From CAYPPG01 sp964412555 (lineage in GTDB: Bacteria; Hinthialibacterota; Hinthialibacteria; Hinthialibacterales; Hinthialibacteraceae), in assembly GCA_964412555.1 (NCBI GenBank), contig CAYPPG010000087.1, positions 1-24,567 of the forward strand: a stretch of DNA of 24,567 nt, written 5' to 3'. Each line of letters begins with the position of its first letter. Positions within the stretch are counted from its first letter, which is position 1. The notes beneath the pieces were generated by a model. The model saw only the letters and a program-made list of their open reading frames with translations, had not been told where the DNA came from and ran no database searches. Both the position numbers and the translations under genes were made by a program. Shown piece after piece: positions 15,447 to 24,129 of the stretch.

Positions 15447-16877
15447 ATGTTTCACCAGACAATCAATCGGCGGGAAATGATTTACACTTCTTTGAAGGCG
15501 GGATTCATTGCAGGAGCCGCGCCTGCCATAGCAAAAGCACAGAACAGAGAATTGCGAAATGTCTTGTTGATCATTGCAGATGATCATGGACTCGATATGC
15601 CTTGTTATGGAAACCAGGCTATCGAAACTCCGAATTTGGAGAGACTGGCAGAAGAAGGAACTCGATTTACAAATGCGTTCTGCACCACCGCAAGTTGTTC
15701 GGCCAGCCGCTCGGTCATTTTTACCGGCTTGCATAATCACCGCAATGGTCAATATGGGCATGCCCACTCCTATAATCATTTTTATACATTGCAAGAAGTG
15801 CAAACCCTTCCCTTTTTACTCAAACGCGCAGGATATACAAATGGAATCATTGGAAAATTTCATGTCAATCCTGCGGAATTGTATCCCTTCGATGTAGAAA
15901 TTTCCGGAAAACCCATCGGAGGCAACCGCAATGGAGTTGCCATGGCGGAAAAAGCCAAGGAATTCTTCCAGCAAAACCAAGACCGGCCGTTTTATCTTCA
16001 TGTGGGATTCAGTGATCCACACCGCGCCGGCAAAGGATTCGGTAATGAACATCAATTCCCCGATGTCAAAAGGAGAGTCTATGATCCGGATGAAGTTGTT
16101 GTTCCTTCTTTCTTGCCGGATCAACCGGAAGTGAGAAAAGAATTGGCGGAATACTACCAGGCTGTAACCAGAATGGATCAAGGCATTGGATTGATCCTCG
16201 ACGCGTTGGAAGAGACAGGGAAAGACAAAGACACCTTGGTCATCTACATCAGTGACAATGGGATTCCCTTCCCCGGTGCAAAAACCAATGTATACGATCC
16301 GGGGATTCATATGCCGATGATCGTACGTTCCCCTCATCAGCAAAAGAGGGGGGGAGTCAATAACGCGATGGTTTCCTTTACATCTCTGGTACCAACGATA
16401 TTGGAATGGACCGGAGCCGAGGGGGCGCCTTATCCATTTCATGGAAAATCATTTCTTTCGATTTTGGATGAAGAGAATCCCATAGGTTGGGATGAAGTGT
16501 TCTTTTCGCATACATTTCATGAGATTACGATGTATTATCCCATGCGTGGCATCCGGACGCGAAAGCATAAGTTGATTCTGAATCTTGCTTCTGAACTCCC
16601 CTATCCGTTTGCAAGCGACCTGTATGCCTCTGCTACTTGGCAGGGAGTTTTAAGGCGGGGGGATCATATGTATGGACCAAGGACAGTCGAAGCGTATCTC
16701 GAGCGTCCGGCAGTGGAATTGTACGATCTGGAAAACGACCCAGACGAGACTACAAATGTTGCTGGCGATCCGGCCTATGTGAATATTCTTCAAGAATTGG
16801 GTGGTAAAACGCAATATTTTCGCGAAATCACAAACGATCCGTGGTTGATCCTGCAAAATTACAAAAATCCTCAATAA
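15447..16877 (+). CDS. Heparan N-sulfatase-like sulfatase (N-sulfoglucosamine sulfohydrolase family)
   Basis: A 476-residue exported sulfatase that hydrolyses a sulfate ester or sulfamate. The formylglycine site is C84-S-A-S-R88 in TASCSASRSV, and the metal-binding start is LLIIADDHG (D45, D46), with ISDNG at D270-N271. Overall order and segments such as GRMDQG-like RMDQGIGLIL, DNGIPFPGAKTN and HEITMYYPMR match the SGSH-type sulfatases that act on N-sulfoglucosamine. Identity of the substrate is inferred from this resemblance. The first residues contain NRREMIYTSLKAGF and an alanine-rich stretch ending AKAQ, a twin-arginine-like signal with cleavage about residue 32. The start is supported by GGAGA about 6 bases before ATG. 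A formylglycine-generating enzyme is needed and is not in this window. It follows the ManD-like gene and may share its transcript. Confidence 0.9.
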   Translation: MFHQTINRREMIYTSLKAGFIAGAAPAIAKAQNRELRNVLLIIADDHGLDMPCYGNQAIETPNLERLAEEGTRFTNAFCTTASCSASRSVIFTGLHNHRNGQYGHAHSYNHFYTLQEVQTLPFLLKRAGYTNGIIGKFHVNPAELYPFDVEISGKPIGGNRNGVAMAEKAKEFFQQNQDRPFYLHVGFSDPHRAGKGFGNEHQFPDVKRRVYDPDEVVVPSFLPDQPEVRKELAEYYQAVTRMDQGIGLILDALEETGKDKDTLVIYISDNGIPFPGAKTNVYDPGIHMPMIVRSPHQQKRGGVNNAMVSFTSLVPTILEWTGAEGAPYPFHGKSFLSILDEENPIGWDEVFFSHTFHEITMYYPMRGIRTRKHKLILNLASELPYPFASDLYASATWQGVLRRGDHMYGPRTVEAYLERPAVELYDLENDPDETTNVAGDPAYVNILQELGGKTQYFREITNDPWLILQNYKNPQ

Positions 16878-17379
16878 CATTTTATTAGTCATATTTTGTG
16901 ATTTTGCTCTGTGTGACTCCATTGCTCCATGAAAATTAAAGCGAAAGGTAGAGAAAAAGCATCGAATTAATCGTTCTGCAGTTTCCATAAAAGCAAAAAA
17001 TCAATCGAATGACTCTTTCGGATCGAAAAGAATAACGATTCGAACATAAATTATGGAGATTCATTTTTCTTATAGACTTGCCTATTTTCAAATTCCCAAA
17101 TCAAACTTTCAACTGTAACATTCTATTGCATTCTTTTCGAAGGATAGGACAAAAAACTTCTTGAAAACCATCTATTTTTTATCCGAGGAGAGATTATAAT
17201 AGAAACATACGCATGAGTGAAATTTCTGTTGAATGCTTTCAAAATGGATTGGAAGTATTTCTTTTGTCATTATAATATATAAGGGTATAAGAAATTACAG
17301 CAAGAATCCATAACGACTCCTCTCATCTTTCTTGGGAGACAGATTGAAAAGATGGAGAATAAAATGGGAGAAGGCTCAT
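16878..17379. other. 502-base non-coding region before the amidoligase operon
   Basis: AT-rich and without a credible gene. It contains two TATAAT boxes (17195-17200 and 17271-17276). Only the second has a reasonable -35. No terminator with a T-run was seen after the sulfatase. A 20-codon frame at 17213-17275 has no ribosome binding site and overlaps the promoter, so it is not called. Confidence 0.5.
17249..17276 (+). promoter_or_regulatory. Sigma-70-type promoter of the amidoligase operon
   Basis: TTGGAA at 17249-17254 (four of six matches to TTGACA), a 16-base spacer and a perfect TATAAT at 17271-17276. Transcription would start about 17283, giving a leader of about 97 bases before ATG 17380. 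It is the best promoter candidate in the window. Confidence 0.55.
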
Positions 17380-18873
17380 ATGTCCGATAAAAAGAATTCA
17401 GAGGACTTGGATTTCGATCTTGATCTCGATGGCGAATTGGATCTTCAGGATTTGCTCGAACTCAACACGGTTATGGGGGATGAGGAAACTGAGGAAGAAA
17501 TAGGATTGCCGGAAGAAGAAGATATTGAAGATACATTATCGGAATTGATCAACAAGATAGATTCCGGGACGTATGTTACCGAAGCAGTGCGCGACGTTGT
17601 TTTTGATAATGTAAAAGATATCTTCTCGGATGAAGAAAATTTTGGCTACTCGGATGCAGGTGAAGGAGATGAGGATGATGTAGAAAAAGCGATAAAAACC
17701 AAACGGAAGGAATTGTATAATTTACTTGAAAATTTGGATCAGCATCTGAAAGGGAAAGGGGTGAAGGAAGTTGCTGCGACCTTTTCCTCTCTGCTTAATA
17801 TTGAAGGGCAACTGTGTGTGCAGCAAACGGATGGAGTGATAACGGTTCGAACCCGCTTGCATCATTTTTTCAAACTCAGTGATTCCGGTGGAAAAAGCCG
17901 ACCCGAATTACAACAGGAAATCAGCCTTATTTTTAGCCCAGAAGAAATTTCGGCGATGCGCCATCGGCTACCAGATTTAGAGGAGGAGGATCCGTTGCGA
18001 TCGTTTTTCTCGATGGTCTTGGATCAAGCGTATGATGTTGTCCAATACAATGAAATGACGGGATATCTTTTGTTGGAAATGACGCGGTATTTTCTCCACA
18101 AGTTGGAATCGAACGGTTATGGAGATACGTCAAAGACAGTAGAATTTCGAGAACGTCATGAACGTTCGAAACTTTCTCTTAAAAATGCCATCAATGAATT
18201 GCGGGACATGGAAAATATTGTCAATAAACATTTTCGGGACCGGCCGGTTTTGGAGGAACTTCCTAAAATATTGCGTTGTCTTATCAAAGTCAAACTGGGA
18301 TTGATGGACAAAAAAGTCGTCCCGGAAGCATTGAAAAAGATTTATGGGCTGTTAGGCGATTATGCAAGAGCCAGAGGAGCTGTCGCATTCGATTTCAATC
18401 GTTTGCCTTCCTATCAGCACGGCGTTCGGTTACGGCATAGTATTATCCTCAATTTGCACAAGGATGTCTTGGAATATACAGGGACTTTGTTTGAAAAAGA
18501 GTTTCAAGCGGTGAAAAAAGAATTTGAGGCCATGATGAAGGAAATCGAAGCCGCGTCTGAAAAACTCGATCCGAATTCTTCCGAATATGAAGCTCTCATG
18601 AGGCAGAAAGCCGATATCATGCAGAGACTGGAAACTCAGCGCCGGAAACTGGACGTCGTAAAAAGTCAAGAGACGCTCGTCGATGTACAGCATTCCATGG
18701 TTGGGGATGCCATTAAACGATATCAGAACAATGAAGACCAAATGGCCAGGATGACAGAAGAACTGAAAAACAAAGCTAAAATCGATCCCAATAAAACCCG
18801 AAAAGTACCCACTGATTCAGCAAAGAAAAAACCAAGCCGAATGGTCATGAAAAAACGACTCTCCCGTGATTGA
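17380..18873 (+). CDS. Unknown acidic/coiled-coil protein, first gene of the amidoligase operon
   Basis: I do not recognise a family. ATG 17380, preceded by GGGAGAAGG, gives 497 residues. A TTG at 17332 is much less likely. The N-terminal 90 residues are very acidic (DLDFDLDLDGELDLQDLLEL, then runs of Glu) and probably disordered. A middle alpha-helical region (about 110-370) includes TVRTRLHHFFKL and MTGYLLLEMTRYFLHKLES. Residues about 385-480 have the heptad-like charged pattern of a long coiled coil (EKEFQAVKKEFEAMMKEIEA). The tail is Lys/Arg-rich. No membrane segment or signal peptide is present. Its end overlaps the start of the 68-residue gene by 8 bases, so it belongs to the ligase operon and may be a scaffold or the acceptor of ligase chemistry. 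That role is pure inference. Confidence 0.75.
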   Translation: MSDKKNSEDLDFDLDLDGELDLQDLLELNTVMGDEETEEEIGLPEEEDIEDTLSELINKIDSGTYVTEAVRDVVFDNVKDIFSDEENFGYSDAGEGDEDDVEKAIKTKRKELYNLLENLDQHLKGKGVKEVAATFSSLLNIEGQLCVQQTDGVITVRTRLHHFFKLSDSGGKSRPELQQEISLIFSPEEISAMRHRLPDLEEEDPLRSFFSMVLDQAYDVVQYNEMTGYLLLEMTRYFLHKLESNGYGDTSKTVEFRERHERSKLSLKNAINELRDMENIVNKHFRDRPVLEELPKILRCLIKVKLGLMDKKVVPEALKKIYGLLGDYARARGAVAFDFNRLPSYQHGVRLRHSIILNLHKDVLEYTGTLFEKEFQAVKKEFEAMMKEIEAASEKLDPNSSEYEALMRQKADIMQRLETQRRKLDVVKSQETLVDVQHSMVGDAIKRYQNNEDQMARMTEELKNKAKIDPNKTRKVPTDSAKKKPSRMVMKKRLSRD

Positions 18874-19072
18874 TAACAACATCATTCATTGCTTCGACTC
18901 CCCCCTTCCGCCAAATGTCGCTGATCCACTCTATCCCAATCCTTTACTCGAAGATCATTGTTATGAAGTGGCATTCGAAAGATTGATTAGTGCTATTTTA
19001 CTCGGTGTCTTGACGTACGATGCTAACTTGCTGATTCTTACGCCTCCTAATCAAAGAAAAAGGAAGACCTGA
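18866..19072 (+). CDS. 68-residue conserved-position small protein within the amidoligase operon
   Basis: Starts at GTG 18866, inside the last codons of the preceding gene (8-base overlap GTGATTGA), and its TGA at 19070-19072 shares a base with the next ATG. No Shine-Dalgarno precedes the GTG, so translation would depend on coupling, and no internal Met offers another start. The sequence begins with a Pro/Asp-rich region (DSPLPPNVADPLYPNP) and ends in one amphipathic helix, EVAFERLISAILLGVLTYD, and a basic tail. It bears an AAGGAAG ribosome binding site (19060-19066) for the ligase gene. Without it the operon would have an otherwise unusual 198-base gap. The family is unknown. A peptide substrate or adaptor is possible. 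Confidence 0.5.
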   Translation: MIDNNIIHCFDSPLPPNVADPLYPNPLLEDHCYEVAFERLISAILLGVLTYDANLLILTPPNQRKRKT

Positions 19073-20544
19073 TGCCGACAACATTTATCGTGGTAAATCA
19101 ACCCAAGAATTGGCCGTTGAAAATCTCGGATGTAAAAGTCATATCGGCTCGCTCCTATCTAACCGATACACAGTACAGCACGATGCGGAATGTTCGGATT
19201 TTTAATCTTTGCCGTTCATACCGCTATCAAAGTATCGGTTATTATGTCTCTCTGTTGGCATTGGCGCGGGGGCATAAACCGATCCCCAGCGTGGAAACCA
19301 TTCAAGATATCAAATCGAATGTGATCATCCGATTGGTTTCCGATGAGTTAGAGGAGCTGATTCAAAAAAGCCTGAAACCTATTCAGTCTCAACAGTTTAC
19401 TTTGAGTGTCTATTTCGGGAAAAACATGGCGAAACGGTATGATCGATTGTGCACTCAATTGTTCAACCTCTTTCAAGTACCGTTCCTTCGCGCGGAATTT
19501 CGCTATTCAGAAGAGCAGTGGAAATTGCAGAATATCAATCCGATTTCGGCAAAGGATATTCCGGAAGAACATCATCCATTTGTCATTCAAGTTGCCGAAG
19601 TGTACTTCGCCGCCAAGCGATTCCATGTACCAAAACGCTTTATTCCTCGTTACGATTTGGCCATTTTGCATAATCCACAGGAAGAGGATAGTCCTTCCAA
19701 TGAATGTGCACTCCAGAAATTCGTCAAGGCGGCTCGCCGGTTGGAAATGGGAGTCGAACTGATAAAAAAGGAGGATTTTGGGCGGCTTTCGGAATTCGAC
19801 GCCCTTTTTATTCGGGAAACCACCAATGTGAATCATCACACCTATCGCTTTGCACGAGGGGCGGACGCAGAAGGTCTCGTTGTAGTCGATGATCCGAACT
19901 CGATTGAAAAATGTACAAATAAAGTTTTCTTGGCTGAACTCCTGGAGCGGTATCACGTTCCGGCTCCGAAAACAATGATTGTCCATCGCGATAACAAGAA
20001 TCAGATACTTGGAACAATCGGTTTGCCCTGTATTGTGAAACAACCGGACAGTTATTTCTCCAAAGGAGTATTCAAAGTGGAAGATGAAGCCAGTTTGACG
20101 GAATATGTTGAAAAGTTATTGGATAAATCCGATTTGATCATCGCGCAGGAATTTTTACCAACCCCTTTCGATTGGCGTGTCGGTATTTTTGATCGTTTTC
20201 CTCTTTATGTTTGTAAATATCATATGGCCAAAGAACATTGGCAAATCAAGAAAACCGAAACCAACGGTGACACCGATTATGGGACCGTCGAGACATTGCG
20301 TGTGGAAGCGGCACCGGAGGCGGTTATACGGATGGCCTTAAAAGCGGCGAACCTGATTGGAGATGGATTGTACGGAGTTGATTTGAAACAAGTTGGGCAT
20401 AAAGTCTATGTCATCGAAATCAACGATAATCCCAACCTCGACGCCGGATACGAAGATGCCATTCTGAAAGATGAATTATATATGAAAATCATGACAGTCT
20501 TTCTGAAACGAATTGAACTGCGCAAAGAAAGAAAATCCTACTGA
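19072..20544 (+). CDS. RimK-type ATP-grasp amidoligase with RLAN-like N-terminal domain
   Basis: A 490-residue ATP-dependent carboxylate-amine ligase. The N-terminal half (about 40-200) with IFNLCRSYRYQSIGYYVSLL and ARGHKPIPSVETIQDI matches the RimK-like ATP-grasp N-terminal domain (RLAN, PF14401) as I remember it. The C-terminal half (about 270-480) is the ATP-grasp fold: IVKQPDSYFSKGVFKV with K323, IIAQEFLPTPFDWRVGIF, and the metal-binding EINDNPN with E449 and N453. Such enzymes activate a carboxylate as acyl-phosphate and join it to an amine. It overlaps the upstream and downstream genes by one base each (TGATG), so translation is coupled. RLAN ligases are reported beside GCS2 ligases in predicted peptide-metabolite clusters. 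The product is unknown. Family is sure; substrate is not. Confidence 0.88.
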   Translation: MPTTFIVVNQPKNWPLKISDVKVISARSYLTDTQYSTMRNVRIFNLCRSYRYQSIGYYVSLLALARGHKPIPSVETIQDIKSNVIIRLVSDELEELIQKSLKPIQSQQFTLSVYFGKNMAKRYDRLCTQLFNLFQVPFLRAEFRYSEEQWKLQNINPISAKDIPEEHHPFVIQVAEVYFAAKRFHVPKRFIPRYDLAILHNPQEEDSPSNECALQKFVKAARRLEMGVELIKKEDFGRLSEFDALFIRETTNVNHHTYRFARGADAEGLVVVDDPNSIEKCTNKVFLAELLERYHVPAPKTMIVHRDNKNQILGTIGLPCIVKQPDSYFSKGVFKVEDEASLTEYVEKLLDKSDLIIAQEFLPTPFDWRVGIFDRFPLYVCKYHMAKEHWQIKKTETNGDTDYGTVETLRVEAAPEAVIRMALKAANLIGDGLYGVDLKQVGHKVYVIEINDNPNLDAGYEDAILKDELYMKIMTVFLKRIELRKERKSY

Positions 20545-21788
20545 TGAATCGATCTCCTCTCCATCTCTTTGAAGGATACGGCGCCGAATTGGAATATATG
20601 ATCGTGGATCGGCAAACGTTATCCGTGTTGCCGATTGCGGACAAACTTATTCACACTGTTTGCGGTAAATACGAATCGGAGATCGAACGCGGGAAACTCA
20701 GATGGTCGAATGAATTGGTTTTGCATGTTATCGAATTGAAGACGAACGGTCCTCATTCAACCCTCGAGGGGCTATCCGATCTTTTTCAACACCATATCCA
20801 TGAGATCAATCATCTGCTGGAACCGTTCGGAGGAGTGTTGCTTCCCACAGCTATGCATCCTTGGATGAATCCGGATGTGGAAACACGCTTATGGCCGCAT
20901 GACAACAATATTATTTATGAAACCTATCATCGTATTTTCGATTGCCGTGGGCATGGATGGTCAAACCTGCAAAGCGTGCATTTAAATCTACCGTTCGCTG
21001 ATGAAACGGAATTCGGGCGTTTGCATGCAGCCATCCGGCTTGTGCTTCCGATCCTGCCGGCATTGGCAGCCAGCAGTCCTATTGTGGAAGCCCAATCAAC
21101 GGGGATCATGGATACACGAATGCATTATTATTGTACGAACTCCCAGCGTATCCCATCGATTACCGGAAAAGTGATTCCTGAAGCTGTTTTCACGTTTGCC
21201 GATTACCATCGAAAGATTTTTCAAAAAATGTATCACGACATTGCTCCGCATGATCCGGATGGAATCTTGCAGAATGAATGGTTGAATGCACGTGGTGCGA
21301 TTGCGCGCTTTGATCGATGTGCGATCGAAATACGGGTATTGGACATCCAAGAATGCCCCCAATCGGATTTGGCTATTGTATGGATGATTGTTTCCACTTT
21401 AAAAATGTTGGTAGGAGAAGAATGGTGCAGTTTCGAAGAACAACAAACTATTGCATCAGAACCATTGGTATCCATACTATTCAGCGCAATACAAAAAGCG
21501 GAAGAAACCGCCATCGAGAATTCTCAATACCTTCGTCTATTTGGGATACATGACAAAAGAGAAATGACAGTGCATGAATTATGGTGGCATATATGGAATG
21601 AATTGGAGCGGAAATTCGCGTTAGAAAGCATACAATACAAACCGATGATCCATTCACTTTTGAGGAACGGTTCTCTTGCCCGTCGAATCATGAATCATCT
21701 GAAGGGTACTATTACTCACTCTTCCTTATTTTCGCTATGCAAAGAATTGGCGGCGTGTTTGGAAGAAGGGAGAATGTTTTTGCCCTGA
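20544..21788 (+). CDS. GCS2-family carboxylate-amine ligase (glutamate-cysteine ligase-like)
   Basis: A 414-residue ligase of the glutamine-synthetase fold related to plant/bacterial glutamate-cysteine ligase 2 and YbdK. Family motifs are GAELEYMIVD (E15, E17, ATP/Mg binding), IELKTNGP (64-70), MHPW with H105, SVHLNLP with H146, LPALAASSPI and RFDRCAIEIRVLDIQE with E262, R264 and D267. It would form a gamma-glutamyl-type or other amide bond from ATP. The ATG shares one base with the stop of the ATP-grasp ligase. Together the two ligases could act in sequence on one small molecule or peptide. True glutathione synthesis is unlikely because the partner is not a GshB-type protein. Translation coupling predicts roughly equal amounts of both. 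Confidence 0.88.
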   Translation: MNRSPLHLFEGYGAELEYMIVDRQTLSVLPIADKLIHTVCGKYESEIERGKLRWSNELVLHVIELKTNGPHSTLEGLSDLFQHHIHEINHLLEPFGGVLLPTAMHPWMNPDVETRLWPHDNNIIYETYHRIFDCRGHGWSNLQSVHLNLPFADETEFGRLHAAIRLVLPILPALAASSPIVEAQSTGIMDTRMHYYCTNSQRIPSITGKVIPEAVFTFADYHRKIFQKMYHDIAPHDPDGILQNEWLNARGAIARFDRCAIEIRVLDIQECPQSDLAIVWMIVSTLKMLVGEEWCSFEEQQTIASEPLVSILFSAIQKAEETAIENSQYLRLFGIHDKREMTVHELWWHIWNELERKFALESIQYKPMIHSLLRNGSLARRIMNHLKGTITHSSLFSLCKELAACLEEGRMFLP

Positions 21789-21868
21789 AGACATCGATGG
21801 TGTGGTGTTCCATCATTCAAACTTCACGATAAAAAACTTTCTATGATTTGTTTTGTGTGACGTTATCA

Positions 21869-22720
21869 ATGAGTGAGACAATGTTTGAAGAGTTAAAGAA
21901 AATCAACGAACGGCCTGAACCATTTGAATTCTATACAGCCAGTGATCTATGGACCAATGAACATACCTCAGCACAGATGCTCTCCTTCCATCTGAATGAA
22001 GCCATCGATGTTTCTTCGCGAAACGTCGAATTTATCAACCAATCGGTGGAATGGATCATATCCAGATTCAATATTGATACAGATACTAAAATCGTGGATT
22101 TCGGCTGCGGTCCGGGATTGTATGCACTGCGTTTCGCGAAACGCGGAGCGAATGTGATGGGCATTGATTTCTCGGAAAGATCCATTGAGTATGCAAAGAA
22201 AATGGCAACCTGCGAGCAGTTGAACATCCGCTATGTGAAACAGAATTACCTTGATTTCGAAACAGATGAGCGTTTCGATTTAGCGCTCATGATCATGTGC
22301 GACTTCTGCGCTCTCAGCCCAACACAAAGGGAAAAATTGCTACGCATATTCCATAGGATACTAAAACCAAGTGGAAAAGTACTACTCGATGTGTATTCTC
22401 TAGCGGCATTCGAGAAACGGGAAGAGTTAGCCATATACGAATTCAATTTACTCAACGGGTTCTGGTCACCCAACCAATACTATGGCTTTCAAAAAACCTT
22501 TAAATACGACAAAGAAAAGGTCGTACTTGACAAGTACACAATTGTCGAAGCGGATCGCACCAGAACAATCTACAACTGGTTGCAATATTTTACATCTGAG
22601 GATTTGGAGAGAGAGTTAATGGAGTCCGGTTTTTCCGTTGACAATATTTATTCTGATGTTGCAGGTACCCCGTATGAACAGAAAGCGAACGAATTTGCAG
22701 TCATCGCAAAAAAGGTATAG
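21869..22720 (+). CDS. Class I SAM-dependent methyltransferase
   Basis: A cytosolic methyltransferase of 283 residues from ATG 21869 (TTG 21848 and ATG 21881 are alternatives; none has a strong ribosome binding site). The SAM site is VDFGCGPGLYALRFAKRG (about 78-95), then VMGIDFSERSIEYA. The post-I region is RYVKQNYLDFE and DLALMIMCDFCALSP; LKPSGKVLLDVYSL follows. N-terminal EPFEFYTASDLWTNEHTS and the C-terminal SDVAGTPYEQKANEFAVIAKK look like a distinct conserved family, but I cannot name a substrate. It starts 80 bases after the second ligase with no terminator between, so it might be cotranscribed and methylate the ligase product. It could equally be independent. Confidence 0.85.
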   Translation: MSETMFEELKKINERPEPFEFYTASDLWTNEHTSAQMLSFHLNEAIDVSSRNVEFINQSVEWIISRFNIDTDTKIVDFGCGPGLYALRFAKRGANVMGIDFSERSIEYAKKMATCEQLNIRYVKQNYLDFETDERFDLALMIMCDFCALSPTQREKLLRIFHRILKPSGKVLLDVYSLAAFEKREELAIYEFNLLNGFWSPNQYYGFQKTFKYDKEKVVLDKYTIVEADRTRTIYNWLQYFTSEDLERELMESGFSVDNIYSDVAGTPYEQKANEFAVIAKKV

Positions 22721-22966
22721 TTTCATTGCCTCGTCATGTGATCACGAAGCGAAGCGCAGTCTACCAATATCCTTCATGTAATGATCCACATTGTTGAGAC
22801 GAATCGGAGTTTGAAATTATTTCGTTCAGTCATTGTAAGTTTATCCATCATCTCGAATTTGAAAAAATAATGTGCTATAACAGAAAATCGCTTGATGGAA
22901 TGATGGAAGATGTGGTAATATGGTGAATAGAAATTGTATGATGATTCTCAATGATGAAGGGAGACA

Positions 22967-24019
22967 ATGATGAAAAGAATTTTGTTGTTCGTCAGTTTTA
23001 TGATGATTGTCGCGGCATATACTGCACTATGCCAAGAAGTGGCTGAGGTAAGGATTTATAATGTCAACCGCGTATCCGGGGACCCGCCTGTTATCGACGG
23101 AGAATGGACAGAGGAGGAATGGGCTGGATCGGTATGGTCCGGTGATTTTTATGGAACAAGGCATAGTTTTAATGACGCTTCGTTATGGGGTGAAGTACTC
23201 GATATAGGCTATCAGTGGCGAGCCTTGTGGGACGATGATCAAGTGTATTTCCTGATCACGATGCCGATGTTGTATATCAACCCAAACGGTTTGGTGTGGA
23301 CAGGAGAATTGGTCGATCCACTTGTAGCCGATGATGTGGGATATGCGGGGTGGGCCAATGGCCAATGCCTCAATGTCGAATTCTTTGTAACCCCTAATTG
23401 GCCTGTTTTCGAAGATGAATTTGGTGTTGAAAATGCCGTTGGGGGAGATCCTCCGAATTATCATTTCGCTTATTTTCCACTATTGGCCGATATCGATGAA
23501 AGTGGTACAGAATGGGCTCCGAGCAATTTTGGCGTCCGAGGTGCTGAAGGACCACCATTTATCGCTACATCTCATGATCTCCCAGGAGATTGGGCTCCAA
23601 TCACGGATCCTGCCGCCGCTGAAGAAGCCGGGGTTTTGCCGTTCCAATTGGCCGCGCTTCCTCATTTGATCGAAGATGCTGTGCCAGGGGAAGAAGTCGT
23701 CGGTATTCCGGCTTTGGAATTAGCCGTTCCTTATACATCGTTGAGTTTTGAAGGTTCTCCTGATGTTACTGATATTTTCGATACTCCTGTGGATATGGAA
23801 CCTTTGGTATTACTACCGGATGACGATGGCAATTACGTCAAAGTAGGTGATGAATGGTTGTTCAATTGGACATGCTACGTGGATGGCGCACGTCTGGAAA
23901 CGCAGGGTCTCGGTTTGGCAAACTGGAATGATATGGGAGAAGGCGGTTTTCATAACGCTCCCCGAGGGATTCTTGTATTTTCAGAAGCGGTCGATGTGGC
24001 AGATTGGATGATGTTTTAA
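22967..24019 (+). CDS. Secreted CBM9-like carbohydrate-binding protein
   Basis: A 350-residue exported protein. MMKRILLFVSFMMIVAAYT is a Sec signal peptide with cleavage near AALCQ/QEV (there is no lipobox of the usual L-x-G/A-C form). The mature start has PPVIDGEWTEEEWAGS and later YQWRALWDDDQVYFLITM, typical of the carbohydrate-binding module 9/DOMON-like fold. The rest is acidic and aromatic (many Trp, Tyr, Asp), in keeping with a secreted sugar-binding domain. No catalytic motif is visible. The ATG at 22967 follows AAGGGAGA. It probably binds polysaccharide at the cell surface or in the medium. It ends with a clear terminator. Confidence 0.78.
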   Translation: MMKRILLFVSFMMIVAAYTALCQEVAEVRIYNVNRVSGDPPVIDGEWTEEEWAGSVWSGDFYGTRHSFNDASLWGEVLDIGYQWRALWDDDQVYFLITMPMLYINPNGLVWTGELVDPLVADDVGYAGWANGQCLNVEFFVTPNWPVFEDEFGVENAVGGDPPNYHFAYFPLLADIDESGTEWAPSNFGVRGAEGPPFIATSHDLPGDWAPITDPAAAEEAGVLPFQLAALPHLIEDAVPGEEVVGIPALELAVPYTSLSFEGSPDVTDIFDTPVDMEPLVLLPDDDGNYVKVGDEWLFNWTCYVDGARLETQGLGLANWNDMGEGGFHNAPRGILVFSEAVDVADWMMF

Positions 24020-24061
24020 CGAAGGAGAACAGATTACACAGTTTTGTGATTTACCAGGTCG

Positions 24062-24096
24062 GATGGGTCGCGCTTTATCGACCCATCGTTTTTTTT
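24062..24096 (+). terminator. Rho-independent terminator of the CBM9-like gene
   Basis: A 9-bp perfect stem, GATGGGTCG (24062-24070) and CGACCCATC (24079-24087), with an 8-base loop and eight T residues from 24089. It lies 43 bases after the stop codon. Confidence 0.85.
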
Positions 24097-24129
24097 AATG
24101 CGATAACAACATTTACCCACGTAGAATAA

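Noticed and set aside
17195..17200. Another TATAAT as promoter
   Set aside because: No acceptable -35 at 16-18 bases. The TTGAAA at 17161 is 28 bases away.
17213..17275. 20-codon ORF in the operon leader
   Set aside because: No ribosome binding site, and it overlaps the promoter -10 box, so it would not be on the operon transcript.
19072..22720. Glutathione, ergothioneine or ovothiol pathway
   Set aside because: The ATP-grasp partner is RLAN/RimK-type, not GshB. There is no EgtB/OvoA-type iron enzyme, and the methyltransferase family does not match EgtD by visible motifs.
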